A stretch of 64,000 bases of DNA from Agaribacillus sp965228415 (GCA_965228415.1 OZ245814.1:6386001-6450000); one strand, 5' to 3'; shown: positions 15,971 through 26,216, counted from the first letter of the stretch. The notes: a model not told the origin generated them from the letters alone. Numbers and translations are program-made.

Positions 15971-18775
15971 GTGAGTGTTTTTTTGATATCAATTTCTTTT
16001 ATTTGTAGCAAAATACGATTCAAATTGAAGAATAAACTTTTTCTTATCCTGGTTATTGCTTCCATTGTGGCGGGTGGAGGATTTTATGCCTATAAATATT
16101 TCGGCAATATTTATAAGGTGGACACGTGGACGCTTGTGCCTAATAGCGCCGTCATGGTTTATGAATCCGCTAACACGGTGAAAGTCTGGAATGCTTTGCA
16201 AAAAAAAGCACCCTGGAAAAACCTTTTAAGTATCCCCTTCTTTCGTGATTTAAAGGAAAATTTTGAATCTCTCGACAGCCTGGGAGGAGGGTCTGGCCAA
16301 TTAGATGAATTATTCAGGGGAAATCCGTTTTTAATTTCGATGCACATTACCGGGGATGACACATTCGATTACGTGTATTATATTGAATTAAAGGACCTCA
16401 AATCCAATGATCTGGCCAATAGAATTCTGGGACTGTTTAAAGAAAAGAAGGGCCATGTTTACAGCCAGAGAAAATACAAGGACTTTGATATTAACGAGAT
16501 AAGGGATGTCGACAGCAAAGGCTCATTCACTTATGTTAATTATAAAAATTTTTTTATTGGCAGCTTTACGCCGCATTTGGTAGAAGATGCCATAAGAAAT
16601 ATTACAGGTGAAAACCTGGAGACATTTGAAAATCAAAATACGGCACTCTTTAACTTCTCCAAGCTGGACAATGATGACGGCAACCTTTACGTCAATAGTG
16701 AGAAGATTTCCGAGCTGTATGGAACTTTTGCCAGCCAAAAGGGGTGGAACCAACTCAGATTTTTTTCCGAGCAGGTATTCCTGGATGTGACATTAACCGA
16801 TAAAACGCTGTTGTTAAATGGGTTCAGCCAGGTGGATAAGGAGGCCAATACTACCTTCCTGGGAACTTTTAAGGGGCAAAAGCCCGGAAAAATGCAAATA
16901 CAATCCTATTTGCCTAACCGAACGGCCATATTGTTTCATTTGACATTTGAAAACGCGGCAGTTTGGAAGGAAAATTTGGTAAGATTTTGGAGAAAGCGGG
17001 TACCCAATCAAATGCAGAAATGGGAAGACCTTGGTAAAAAACACCAATTTGATGTTGATGCCTTTTTTTCATGGTTGGGCCATGAAATCGGATTGGCAAC
17101 GCTGGAGTCGGTCGATGCGAATGAACCTGAAAAAATATTAATTATCAATGCCCTGGATGTAAACGAAGGGCTTAAACAATTTAACAAGTCAACAGAACTT
17201 TTGGCCGGTAGCGAGCAAGATACCCTGTATATCGAAAATTATTCCGGCCTGGAAATCCGGCAGATACCCATCCAGGATTTTCCGGGCTTGTTGCTGGGAC
17301 CGCAGTTTAATGGATTCAAAAGTTGTTTTTACACGGTGATGGATTCGTACCTGGTAATGGCTAATAACGTGCAGGTGCTCAAGAACCTGATCAATGACCG
17401 GGAGTTGGAAAATGTATGGTCCAAATCTTTACGGCAAACCGGTTTTATGGAAAGCATACTGGAAGAGGCGAATGTGAGCCTGATCGTGAATACACTGAGT
17501 GTGTGGAATATTTTGCAAGCCAATCTCAACCCTAAATGGCAACGGTTTTCAAAAAAAAATGCACACCAGCTAAAGCAATTTGAAAACATGTCCGCTCAAT
17601 TTAGTTATGTGGATAATAAGTTTTTCACCAGTTTATCAATGGATTTTGTGGAGAAGAAGCCGACAGATAACCAACCCCAAAACTATGTGCTGGTTCAGAA
17701 CGCTTTCACAGAAACTCCTATTACCACCAAGCCTTTTGTCGTACGCAATCACGTCACCAACCGAAGAGAGGTGTTAATGCAGGATCAGCAGCATTACCTG
17801 TATCTTATTGGTGCTGACGGAAAAACCTTGTGGCGAGATTCAATTGGGGCTGCCATTCGGGGAGGTATTGCGCAAATTGATTATTACGGTAATGGAAAGC
17901 TGCAGTATTATTTCATTACAGATGATGCTTTACATGTTATTGACAGGCTGGGTAATTATGTGGAAAACTTTCCTGTACGGGTTCAGTCGGGACTATCGCT
18001 GTATCAGACTTCGGTGGTTGACTATGATAAAAGTAAAAAATACCGGTTTTTGGTAGCAGATAAGGAAGGAAATATCTATATGTTTGATAAGTATGGCAAA
18101 AACCTGGATGGCTGGCAGCCAAGAAGACTGGGCAATCGCCTGGCTACCGCTCCGTTTCACGTTCGGGTGCGGGGGCGCGATTGTATTGTGGCAGTTCAGG
18201 AAGACGGCGTGGTCAATATGCTTAACAGGCGGGGGCAAATGTATCCGGGATTTCCATTTGATTTAAAAGATAAAATAAATAATCCTCTTTTTGTAGATGT
18301 TGGCACCAGTTTTAAAAAATCATTTTTTACCTCTGTTACCAACAGTGGGTTACTGGTGCGTTTTAATTTCGATGGTGCTATTTTTGAGCGCAAGCAGCTT
18401 CTTAGGCCGACCAAGGATGCCACCTTTAAACTGGCCGTTGATGCCCTGGGCAGAACGTATATTATTGCCAGGCAAGAGCAAAACAGGGTGAGTGTGCTTG
18501 ACAGAAACGGAGAGGAGATTTTTGAGAAGGATTACGCAGCATCGGGGGAGATGGCTGTGCAGTATTATGATTTTGGCAGGGGGCGACGGGTATACGCACT
18601 GACCGATCAACAGCAGGAGTTTACCTATTTGTATGACGCCGATGGCAAATTAATAAATTATCAGCCGATCGAAAGTGGATTTAATATTGGATTAATGTAT
18701 TTTGAGTCCAGCAAAAGTTTCCGCGTATTTAAGAACTATGAAAATAATTTTTCCATCCTGGATTACAAAAGATAA
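15971..18775 (+). CDS. Large membrane-anchored protein, DUF3352-like with C-terminal beta-propeller-like region
   Basis: Up to 934 residues. An N-terminal anchor (KNKLFLILVIASIVAGGGFYAY) is followed by a long exported domain (about 45-560) that resembles the DUF3352 group, and then by repeats such as LIGADGKTLWRDSIGAAIRGGI, VIDRLGNYVENFPVRVQSG and MFDKYGKNLDGWQPRRLG that look like blades of a PQQ/WD-like propeller. The start is uncertain: GTG 15971 gives the longest form, while TTG 16025 gives a cleaner anchor. The role is unknown; an envelope scaffold or sensor is a guess. It is followed closely by MscS. Confidence 0.75.
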   Translation: MSVFLISISFICSKIRFKLKNKLFLILVIASIVAGGGFYAYKYFGNIYKVDTWTLVPNSAVMVYESANTVKVWNALQKKAPWKNLLSIPFFRDLKENFESLDSLGGGSGQLDELFRGNPFLISMHITGDDTFDYVYYIELKDLKSNDLANRILGLFKEKKGHVYSQRKYKDFDINEIRDVDSKGSFTYVNYKNFFIGSFTPHLVEDAIRNITGENLETFENQNTALFNFSKLDNDDGNLYVNSEKISELYGTFASQKGWNQLRFFSEQVFLDVTLTDKTLLLNGFSQVDKEANTTFLGTFKGQKPGKMQIQSYLPNRTAILFHLTFENAAVWKENLVRFWRKRVPNQMQKWEDLGKKHQFDVDAFFSWLGHEIGLATLESVDANEPEKILIINALDVNEGLKQFNKSTELLAGSEQDTLYIENYSGLEIRQIPIQDFPGLLLGPQFNGFKSCFYTVMDSYLVMANNVQVLKNLINDRELENVWSKSLRQTGFMESILEEANVSLIVNTLSVWNILQANLNPKWQRFSKKNAHQLKQFENMSAQFSYVDNKFFTSLSMDFVEKKPTDNQPQNYVLVQNAFTETPITTKPFVVRNHVTNRREVLMQDQQHYLYLIGADGKTLWRDSIGAAIRGGIAQIDYYGNGKLQYYFITDDALHVIDRLGNYVENFPVRVQSGLSLYQTSVVDYDKSKKYRFLVADKEGNIYMFDKYGKNLDGWQPRRLGNRLATAPFHVRVRGRDCIVAVQEDGVVNMLNRRGQMYPGFPFDLKDKINNPLFVDVGTSFKKSFFTSVTNSGLLVRFNFDGAIFERKQLLRPTKDATFKLAVDALGRTYIIARQEQNRVSVLDRNGEEIFEKDYAASGEMAVQYYDFGRGRRVYALTDQQQEFTYLYDADGKLINYQPIESGFNIGLMYFESSKSFRVFKNYENNFSILDYKR

Positions 18776-18802
18776 TAATTTCATGCATAAACTTAAGTGG
18801 AT

Positions 18803-20446
18803 ATGAAATTCAAGACTTTTTTTAGCCTGCTTACCATCCTGTATTCTCTTCCTTTAATGGCGCTTGAACTACAGAATCAGGAAAGTGATTCCGCGGGGCT
18901 GTATGATTTATCAAGTCCTTTTGGTGCTATTTACACACATTTTGAGAATTTACAGGACTATAATTACCACCCTGAAATCGCCGCCCGGCCTTTCCTGAGA
19001 AATGGTGTAAGCCTTAAAGAGGCTGAACAACTGGCTATTAAATTAAAACACATTTTCGATGGTAAGATCATTTATCTTGATCAGCACGATTTTCCAACCA
19101 ATCCAAACTACGTCGATTCATTAACGCGCCGGCAAAAATATGTGCTTGCCAGTCAGGTACCCGAGGTGTATGTGGTGAAAGAAGGGAACCAATGGTTGTA
19201 CTCCCAAACAACCGTCGAAAGCATCAATAGAATTTACAAAAAAACCTATCCGTTTGGTACGGACAAGTTGTTATCGTGGCTGCCTAAAATTGGGAATGAC
19301 CGCTACTTTGGCTTATACATATGGCAGCTGATTGGGTTGTTGATCATTATCACCGCATGTTTTATTATTCATAAGATCCTGACTTTTCTGATCGGGCGGA
19401 TCCTGACGAAAGTATTGGTGAAAATGGGTAGAAAGGATATTGCTAAAAAAGTGATCCATCCTGTAGCCAAACCCATCAGCTTATTTTTGGTTTTCTGGTT
19501 GGCTACATTGGTTGTACCCGCGCTGCAATTGCCAATAAATACTTACTATAAATATATTCTGATGACTTTGAGGGCGTCGCTTCCCATATTTGCCACTATG
19601 GTCTTTTACCATTTGGTAGATCTGCTGTCCGAGTATTTTAGGCGATTGGCCGAAAAGACGGAGACTACTCTGGACGATCAACTGGTGCCGTTGGTTCGGA
19701 AGGCTTTAAAAACATTTGTAGTGGTGATTGGTGTGTTTTACACCTTGTATAATCTCAACGTAGACATTATTCCGCTGCTTACCGGGCTGTCAATTGGTGG
19801 TTTGGCATTTGCATTGGCAGCTCAGGATACCATCAAAAACTTTTTTGGGTCTTTCATGATTTTTGTAGATAAACCATTTCAGATCGGAGATTGGATTACC
19901 TCCGGCGAAATCGATGGCTCCGTAGAGGAGGTTGGCTTCCGGTCGACACGGGTGCGGACTTTCAGAAATTCAGTGGTTTACGTTCCCAATGGAAAACTGG
20001 CAGATAGTACCATCGACAACCATGGCCTGCGTGTGTACCGCCGGTTTTACACCAAAATTGCACTTACCTATGACACGCCGCCAGCCTTGATTCAGATATT
20101 TGTAGACGGACTGGAAAAAATAGTTAAAGAACACCCCAACACCCGCAAAGATTATTACAACGTATTTCTCAACGATATGGCTGCCCATTCACTGGATGTG
20201 ATGTTTTATATATTCTTTGAGGTGCCCACCTGGCCGGATGAATTGAAGGCGCGGCAGGAAGTTATCATGTCCATCATCAGTTTGGCCGACAGACTGGGCG
20301 TTCGGTTTGCATTTCCCACACAGACACTACACCTGGAGACATTACCGGGGCAGGACACGCTGACGCCGACGTATATGGAAACTGAGGAGGTCATGAGACA
20401 AAAAATGGAAGAATTTTTTGCCAAAGACCAGGGAAATAAAGCCTGA
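18803..20446 (+). CDS. MscS-family mechanosensitive ion channel
   Basis: 547 residues from ATG 18803 (a GTG two codons earlier is possible). A signal peptide (MKFKTFFSLLTILYSLPLMALE) and a periplasmic domain of about 150 residues precede four membrane helices. The pore helix is GLSIGGLAFALAAQDTIKNFFGS, matching the glycine/alanine-packed TM3 of MscS, followed by the beta domain (PFQIGDWI, GSVEEVGFRSTRVRT) and the alpha/beta vestibule. It should release solutes on hypo-osmotic shock. It begins 27 bp after the preceding gene and is probably co-transcribed with it. Confidence 0.93.
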   Translation: MKFKTFFSLLTILYSLPLMALELQNQESDSAGLYDLSSPFGAIYTHFENLQDYNYHPEIAARPFLRNGVSLKEAEQLAIKLKHIFDGKIIYLDQHDFPTNPNYVDSLTRRQKYVLASQVPEVYVVKEGNQWLYSQTTVESINRIYKKTYPFGTDKLLSWLPKIGNDRYFGLYIWQLIGLLIIITACFIIHKILTFLIGRILTKVLVKMGRKDIAKKVIHPVAKPISLFLVFWLATLVVPALQLPINTYYKYILMTLRASLPIFATMVFYHLVDLLSEYFRRLAEKTETTLDDQLVPLVRKALKTFVVVIGVFYTLYNLNVDIIPLLTGLSIGGLAFALAAQDTIKNFFGSFMIFVDKPFQIGDWITSGEIDGSVEEVGFRSTRVRTFRNSVVYVPNGKLADSTIDNHGLRVYRRFYTKIALTYDTPPALIQIFVDGLEKIVKEHPNTRKDYYNVFLNDMAAHSLDVMFYIFFEVPTWPDELKARQEVIMSIISLADRLGVRFAFPTQTLHLETLPGQDTLTPTYMETEEVMRQKMEEFFAKDQGNKA

Positions 20447-20480
20447 TGTTAATTACCGGATCGGTCCTGAATGCTAAATA

Positions 20481-20511
20481 AATTTTAGTAAATCTTGAAT
20501 TTACTAAAATT
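20481..20511. repeat. Perfect AT-rich hairpin between mscS and DUF763 genes
   Basis: Arms AATTTTAGTAAAT and ATTTACTAAAATT pair perfectly over 13 bp around the loop CTTGA. It ends 38 bp before the TTG start of the DUF763 gene. It could be a weak terminator for the upstream pair or a binding site controlling DUF763; composition alone cannot decide. Confidence 0.65.
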
Positions 20512-20549
20512 ATTAGCTATTATTGCTGCTCACCAACTGGTAGTTTCCA

Positions 20550-21779
20550 TTGAAAAGAGCAGGACATGCAGATTTACCACTTCATCACGGCCGCGTGCCC
20601 GTATGGTTGGCGCAGCGTATGAGTAAGCTGGCTGCGGGAATCGTTGAGGCTATTATCCTTGAATATGGCAAGTCCGAGGTCATTCGGCGTATGAGTGATC
20701 CGCTTTGGTTTCAATCATTGGGTTGTGTGCTTGGCATGGACTGGCATTCATCGGGCATTACTACTTCAGTGATGGGGGCGCTTAAGAGGGCCATTAATCC
20801 TATATCTGATGCACTGGGAATTTATGTCTGCGGAGGTAGAGGCCGGCACTCGCGGCAAACGCCTGCAGAACTATTGAAAATAGCAGATCATACAGGACTC
20901 GATGGGCAGGTTCTTGTAAAATGCAGCAAGCTTAGCGCTAAGATAGATAACACCGCTATTCAGGATGGTTTTCAGTTGTATTTACACTCATTTCTGGTTT
21001 CCGACGAGGGCGAATGGGCGGTAGTTCAGCAAGGGATGAATGGGGCCAGTGGCTATGCGCGCCGCTATCATTGGCATTCAGAGGCTCTGGATTCGTTTGT
21101 CAACGAACCGCACACCTGCATTTGCGGCAATAACCAGGGAAAAATTCTCAACCTGACAGATCGGAATGCCGATGAAACGAGAAACAAAGTTTTGGAAATA
21201 ATCCAGGAAACCCCCTCCAGGATGTTGCCGGAAATTCGTAAAATTTATATGCCGGCTCATCACGACGTGAAATCCAAGGATGTCAATTTAAAAAGATTAG
21301 GAAGTTTACTGGCTTTTGCTCATGACCATGGACCCCAGGATTTTGAGTCACTGCTCCTACTCAAGAGTGTTGGTCCCAGAACCATGCAGTCTTTGGCGTT
21401 GGTTAGTGAGGTAATTTACGGTACTCCCACGCGTTTTCAGGATCCGGCCCGGTTTTCTTTCGCCCACGGTGGTAAAGACGGGCATCCGTTTCCGGTGCCG
21501 ACAAAAGTGTACGATGAAACTATCCAGATTTTGAAGACCTCCGTGGAAAAGGCCAAAATTGGTTTTTATGATAAACAGCGGGCTATTAAAAGTATCGGCA
21601 AGATTGTCGCGCACATTGAAAAAGATTTTAAGCCGAATACCAATTTTAACCGCGTAGTTGCCAAGGAGCGGGAGGAGTCTTACAAATATGGGGGCATGAC
21701 AGTATTTGGTAAGGCACAACCTCCGAAGACTAAAAGTCTTACAAAATCTAAGCCGAGGCAGCTGTCTTTATTTGACTGA
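20550..21779 (+). CDS. DUF763 domain protein, TTG start
   Basis: 409 residues. The N-terminus MKRAGHADLPLHHGRVPVWL is the conserved opening of DUF763 proteins, so the TTG at 20550 must be the true start codon. Further conserved blocks include GMDWHSSGITTSV, GGRGRHSRQTP, GYARRYHWHSE, and SVGPRTMQSLALVSEVIYG followed by DPARFSFAHGGKDGHPFPV; the SVGPRT part looks like a helix-hairpin-helix. The family is widespread in archaea and bacteria and uncharacterised; a DNA-related role is suggested by the hairpin motif only. Confidence 0.93.
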   Translation: MKRAGHADLPLHHGRVPVWLAQRMSKLAAGIVEAIILEYGKSEVIRRMSDPLWFQSLGCVLGMDWHSSGITTSVMGALKRAINPISDALGIYVCGGRGRHSRQTPAELLKIADHTGLDGQVLVKCSKLSAKIDNTAIQDGFQLYLHSFLVSDEGEWAVVQQGMNGASGYARRYHWHSEALDSFVNEPHTCICGNNQGKILNLTDRNADETRNKVLEIIQETPSRMLPEIRKIYMPAHHDVKSKDVNLKRLGSLLAFAHDHGPQDFESLLLLKSVGPRTMQSLALVSEVIYGTPTRFQDPARFSFAHGGKDGHPFPVPTKVYDETIQILKTSVEKAKIGFYDKQRAIKSIGKIVAHIEKDFKPNTNFNRVVAKEREESYKYGGMTVFGKAQPPKTKSLTKSKPRQLSLFD

Positions 21780-21968
21780 TTACCTGGAGTCCATTTTATA
21801 TTCAGGGTGTTCAAATTAAAGCAACCCGGGAGGAATCATGATGTCATAGTTGATAAAGTGCTGACATGATCGGTTCATCGCGAAGAGGGCACTACCACCC
21901 ATACTATGGATACACCAGTGGTTTTAATCAAAGCGATATTTTTTAGTCCAAGGAGACAATGGCTAAAC

Positions 21969-24365
21969 TCAATCGTCCCGAAGTGATATAACCGGATTCA
22001 TTGTAGCGGCTTTGAAAGATCGAATGCTCATAGTGACCAATGCTATGAATAGTGTCAAGCCAAAAGCTACAAAATAGTACCACCAACTTATAGTCGTTTT
22101 AAAGGCAAAGTTAGCAAGCCATTTTTCCGTTAAATACCAGGCCAGGGGTGAGGCAATAACAAATGCCACTGATACCAGCAGCAGAAATTCCCTCGATAAA
22201 AGATATAGTAGCTGACCGATTGAAGCGCCCAATACTTTTCTCACACCAATTTCCTTAGTGCGTTGGTATACGGTAAAAGAAATTAACCCAAATAAACCGA
22301 GGCAACCTATAAAAATTGATAACCCTGAAAATAACTTGAACAAGCTTAAGGTCTTTTGTTCTTCTTGATAAAGGCTTTGCAAATATGTATCCAAAAAACT
22401 GTATTTAAACACATAGTCAGGAAATGTATTTTCCCATTGCTCACGAAGAAATTCAATCGTTTCCGGAAGATTGGCGCTATTCACCTTGACCCCTGCTTCC
22501 TGGTAGAATTGTGGCATTGAAAAAATTACCATTGGATTTATCTTTTCACGAAGAGACGTCATATGGAAGTCCTTTATTACCCCAATAATGGGTGCTCTAA
22601 TGTCGTTTACACCCAAGTCAAGATACTTGCCCAAGGCGTCCTCAGGGTTGGAGAATCCCATTAATTTAGCAGCTGTTTCATTGATCACGAATTTCTTGGA
22701 GCTAGCGGTTTGTTTTTGGTCTTGAAACCAACTACCTGCCTTCATTTCCAGCCCAAAAGTTTTTAGATAATCTTTATCAGCTACCTTTAGATCAATACTT
22801 CCTTTGATTTCACCACTTTTAGCGCTGAGTTTAAATCCGGTAGATGCATTGATTTTCGAGGTGGGGAGACCGATAGCAAATGAAACGTTTTCGATGTTTT
22901 TATGGGCCAGCAATCTGCCTTTTAATTGTTCCAGTAGGGTAGTATTCTGCCTGGGAAGTGGCAGATTAATTAACGCGCTACTGCTAAACCCCAAGGGCTT
23001 GTCATTAAAATAGTTTAATTGCAGTGAAATAACGATGGTACCAATGATCAGTATTTGCGCAATGATAAATTGCAAAACAACCAATCCATGCCTCAATGAA
23101 ATGGAGGATACAGCCAGTTTAGGTAATTTTGAGCTTAAAACTTCAACCGGCTTAAAATTGCTCAATACAAATGAAGGGTATAATCCTGATAACAATGTAA
23201 TCGATAACAATATCGTCACCAGCAGCACCAGTTGAGAGGGCTTGCCAAGCAGGTCCAGTTCTAAATACACATTGAAATAATTGTTGAAAACCTTTGATAT
23301 CCACTCAACCAGGCCGAGGGATAAAAGTACTGAAACCAGCGTGATCAGAAAGGTTTCTCCTAAAAACTGCTTGACCAGCTGTTGTTTATCAGCCCCTAAA
23401 ACCTTTCTCACCCCAACCTCCTTGGATCTTTTTACCGAAAGAGCAGTGGATAGGTTGATAAAATTGATAGACGCAATTGCCAATATAAAAATTCCGATAC
23501 AGATCCAAATAAGCAGATGACCTTTATTACCGGTTTTAAACTGCCCGTTAGCATATCGCTCATCAAAATGTATTTCATTTAAAGGTTGCAAGCGGAACTT
23601 ACGCTTGGATGCAGCATCTTTACTTTGGAATCTATTCACCAGGACCTGTAATCTGTCATTCATATCTTTCACTTCATAACCATTTGGTAAGGTCAAATAA
23701 CAGTAGCCGTAAGAGATGAGACCCCAATTATTGGGTTCAAAGTTGGCAACTTCCCTGGTAAAAGAGCTGTAGGAGATAATGAGGTTGTAAGAAAGATGAG
23801 AATTGGAAGGTGTATTTTTTATTATTCCCGACACCTGAATGTCTGCCACAGCATTCAATTTAAAATATTTGCCTATTGCTTCCCCGTCCTCAAAATACTT
23901 TGCCGCAAAATCTTCCGTAACCAGTGCCTGGTTGGGCTGACTTAATGCCTTTTTGGGGTTACCGACAATAACCGGGAAATCGAATACATCGAAAAACCCG
24001 GAGTCTGCAAAAATGATGTTGGGTTCATTAAACTTCTCACCGTTGATCTCGATCTGCTCTTCTGTGGAAAAGTGCATGCCAGTTATAGCGGGAATATTGG
24101 GCATTGCATTTTTCAGGCTCACCGCCAGCGGATAGGGCACGTTTGCGGAATATATTGTTCCGGTGGGATCTTGCTGGTCCACGACCACCCGATATACTTT
24201 ATCCTTTTTACTATGGAATTCATCGTAGCTGAATTCATGTTGAACGGTAAGAAAAATAATAATGCTAATCGATATTCCCAGAGAGAGGCCCAGGATATTG
24301 ATGGCTGTATAAGTACTATTTCTTTTTAAATTCCGAAAGGCTAGTCTAAAATTGTTTTTTAGCAT
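21969..24365 (-). CDS. FtsX/MacB-type ABC transporter permease
   Basis: 798 residues with the same architecture as the permease at 12.7-15.1 kb: N-terminal LKNNFRLAFRNLKRNSTYTAINILGLSLG, a periplasmic MacB-PCD domain, a central membrane block with KRSKEVGVRKVLGADKQQLVKQF, a second periplasmic domain and a C-terminal FtsX block with QRTKEIGVRKVLGASIGQLLYLL. The two proteins are clearly paralogous but well diverged. No ATPase or regulator gene is adjacent. The substrate is unknown. Confidence 0.92.
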   Translation of the reverse strand: MLKNNFRLAFRNLKRNSTYTAINILGLSLGISISIIIFLTVQHEFSYDEFHSKKDKVYRVVVDQQDPTGTIYSANVPYPLAVSLKNAMPNIPAITGMHFSTEEQIEINGEKFNEPNIIFADSGFFDVFDFPVIVGNPKKALSQPNQALVTEDFAAKYFEDGEAIGKYFKLNAVADIQVSGIIKNTPSNSHLSYNLIISYSSFTREVANFEPNNWGLISYGYCYLTLPNGYEVKDMNDRLQVLVNRFQSKDAASKRKFRLQPLNEIHFDERYANGQFKTGNKGHLLIWICIGIFILAIASINFINLSTALSVKRSKEVGVRKVLGADKQQLVKQFLGETFLITLVSVLLSLGLVEWISKVFNNYFNVYLELDLLGKPSQLVLLVTILLSITLLSGLYPSFVLSNFKPVEVLSSKLPKLAVSSISLRHGLVVLQFIIAQILIIGTIVISLQLNYFNDKPLGFSSSALINLPLPRQNTTLLEQLKGRLLAHKNIENVSFAIGLPTSKINASTGFKLSAKSGEIKGSIDLKVADKDYLKTFGLEMKAGSWFQDQKQTASSKKFVINETAAKLMGFSNPEDALGKYLDLGVNDIRAPIIGVIKDFHMTSLREKINPMVIFSMPQFYQEAGVKVNSANLPETIEFLREQWENTFPDYVFKYSFLDTYLQSLYQEEQKTLSLFKLFSGLSIFIGCLGLFGLISFTVYQRTKEIGVRKVLGASIGQLLYLLSREFLLLVSVAFVIASPLAWYLTEKWLANFAFKTTISWWYYFVAFGLTLFIALVTMSIRSFKAATMNPVISLRDD

Positions 24366-24586
24366 TTAATTGGTATTAAGATAAAAACCCTGCATTTTTT
24401 AGCGGATTACAAACCAAATGCCATAATTTAAAATATTGATAATGAGTAATTTATATAATTCTATTTTTTTTGCTTGTATCGAATAGTTTAATTTTGATAC
24501 AGCTAATTGTTTAATAATTAGACAACTGCAGATACACAACAAGGCTTTTAAACTAGGCTTTCGGATAGCTTTTATTCAATGAGTTT

Positions 24587-24760
24587 TTAGGTATCATCTT
24601 TACCGGTACCCTTTTTTAGTCTTCCCGTCTCCTTCAAAGCTTTGTGAATGATCCATTCCAGTTGTCCGTTTGTACTACGAAATTCATCGGCGCCCCATTT
24701 TTCGATGGCCTTCAGAATTTCTGGGTCAAGCCGCAATACAAATGGTTTTTTCTTGGTCAT
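24587..24760 (-). CDS. Small Arc-family ribbon-helix-helix DNA-binding protein
   Basis: 57 residues: an N-terminal beta strand KKKPFVLRLDPEILKAIEKW followed by two helices (GADEFRSTNGQLEWIIHKALKE). This is the ribbon-helix-helix fold, in which the first strand of a dimer enters the DNA major groove. The stop of the preceding membrane-protein gene is only 2 bp upstream, so it is the third gene of the SPFH operon. Tandem 11-bp repeats in front of the SPFH gene are a candidate target, which would make it an autorepressor; that link is inference. Confidence 0.85.
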   Translation of the reverse strand: MTKKKPFVLRLDPEILKAIEKWGADEFRSTNGQLEWIIHKALKETGRLKKGTGKDDT

Positions 24761-24762
24761 AG

Positions 24763-25302
24763 CTAATAGTCTCTATCTTTCTCCATTATGTGTTGCATGG
24801 CCTGCCTCACGGCCTCAGGCTGCTGTGTTCCGATCAGTAGTTTCCTTCCGTCGTGAAAAGTTAAAAGCAGCCCCTGATTACCTTTGATAATCAGGGCCGT
24901 CAATTTCTTAAAGAATCTTTTCCGATACCCATAACCGCCGTAATCTTTAATAGCACTAAACTGCTTCATTTCATAATTGGCAATATTGTCCTTATGAACG
25001 TATTTCCAATTCCAGATAAAAGGAAAGTATTTGTAATAAACACTGTTATCTTTAATTTGAACCTCCAGCTTGGCGCCAAAGATTATCACGTTGACCATTG
25101 CCATTAGTAAAAAGGAAAGGGCGATCATGATGATCAGGCCTGCATCTGACATTGGTTGATCACCCCAGGGTTCTCCGGTAATTATCTGCACATAAAAGCC
25201 CCATCCCAGGGGCAAGGCAACTGCCAGATTGGAAACTATCATAACAACCAGTAACCAAACCTGCGTAAATCTCTGGTTTTCTGAAAATAATATTCTGCTC
25301 AT
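24763..25302 (-). CDS. Membrane protein of the SPFH operon, PH-like C-terminal domain
   Basis: 179 residues with two membrane helices near the N-terminus (about 14-37 and 52-74), then a beta-rich cytoplasmic domain (AKLEVQIKDNSVYYKYFPFIWNWKYVHKDNIANYEMKQ...LLLTFHDGRKLLIGTQQPEAVRQAM) that has the look of the bacterial PH-like (YdbS/DUF304-type) fold. The function is unknown. It lies 46 bp after the SPFH gene and touches the Arc-type gene, so the three form one operon. Confidence 0.8.
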   Translation of the reverse strand: MSRILFSENQRFTQVWLLVVMIVSNLAVALPLGWGFYVQIITGEPWGDQPMSDAGLIIMIALSFLLMAMVNVIIFGAKLEVQIKDNSVYYKYFPFIWNWKYVHKDNIANYEMKQFSAIKDYGGYGYRKRFFKKLTALIIKGNQGLLLTFHDGRKLLIGTQQPEAVRQAMQHIMEKDRDY

Positions 25303-25348
25303 TCGTAAAGATTCGTTTATTAATTAAATGACTACGTATGACTTTTGT

Positions 25349-26203
25349 TTAATGGTTGAGTGTACCGGAATTTACCACCGGGGTGATGTCTTTGTCGGCA
25401 CAAAGCACGACCATTAAATTGCTGACCATGGCTGCCTTTCTTTCTTCATCCAGCTCGATAACATCTCTTTTTGACAGATCGTCCAACGCCATCTCCACCA
25501 TGCTTACCGCTCCCTCGACAATCTTGTGCCTGGCCGCAACGATGGCAGCAGCCTGTTGCCTTCTTAACATGGCGCTGGCAATTTCGGCCGCATAGGCCAG
25601 ATAGCCGATTCTGGCTTCAATCACGTGGATACCGGCAATGTCAAGGCGAGCACTTAGTTCTCTTTCCAGCGCTTCGTTGACCTCTTTCATTCCCGAACGT
25701 AGTGTAAGTTCCGAGTGATCATCCTCAAAATTATCATACGGATAGCTTCCCGCTAATTTTCTGACAGCAGCATCGCTTTGTATGCGAACAAAGTTTTCAT
25801 AGTTATCGACCTCAAATGCGGCCTTAAAGGTATCTTTTACCTGCCAAACTAAGATAACACCGATCAAAATAGGATTACCAACCTTGTCATTGACTTTCAC
25901 CCGTTCGCTGTCAAAATTCCGTGCCCGTAGAGAGATCTTTTTTCTGGCATAAAAAGGATTGACCCAGAAAAAGCCATTATTCTTGACGGTACCTTTGTAA
26001 TCCCCAAAAAGTACCAATACCCTCGATCCATTTGGGTTGACAAAGAAAAATCCCGGAAGCATGATAACGGCTGTCAGTATAATAAGCGCAAAGAAAGGGT
26101 TTTTAAAAGCGACAATGCCAGCAATACCTACCAGCAATAATAGAAAAACTGTAACTAACATTATATAACCGGAAATCGGTTTGTTGACTTTTTCGTTGAT
26201 CAT
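25349..26203 (-). CDS. SPFH/Band 7 (stomatin-like) membrane protein
   Basis: 284 residues. Two N-terminal hydrophobic segments (about 14-31 and 35-52) precede an SPFH domain: NGSRVLVLFGDYKGTVKNNGFFWVNPF, VKVNDKVGNPILIGVILVWQVKDTFKAAFEVDNY, and ELSARLDIAGIHVIEARIGYLAYAAEIASAMLRRQQAAAIVAARHKIVEGAV. SPFH proteins form membrane cages or microdomains that often protect or restrict membrane proteases. There is no NfeD or protease gene next to it, which differs from many SPFH loci; the partners here are a PH-like protein and an Arc-type regulator. Confidence 0.92.
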   Translation of the reverse strand: MINEKVNKPISGYIMLVTVFLLLLVGIAGIVAFKNPFFALIILTAVIMLPGFFFVNPNGSRVLVLFGDYKGTVKNNGFFWVNPFYARKKISLRARNFDSERVKVNDKVGNPILIGVILVWQVKDTFKAAFEVDNYENFVRIQSDAAVRKLAGSYPYDNFEDDHSELTLRSGMKEVNEALERELSARLDIAGIHVIEARIGYLAYAAEIASAMLRRQQAAAIVAARHKIVEGAVSMVEMALDDLSKRDVIELDEERKAAMVSNLMVVLCADKDITPVVNSGTLNH

Positions 26204-26216
26204 GATTTTTTTATTT

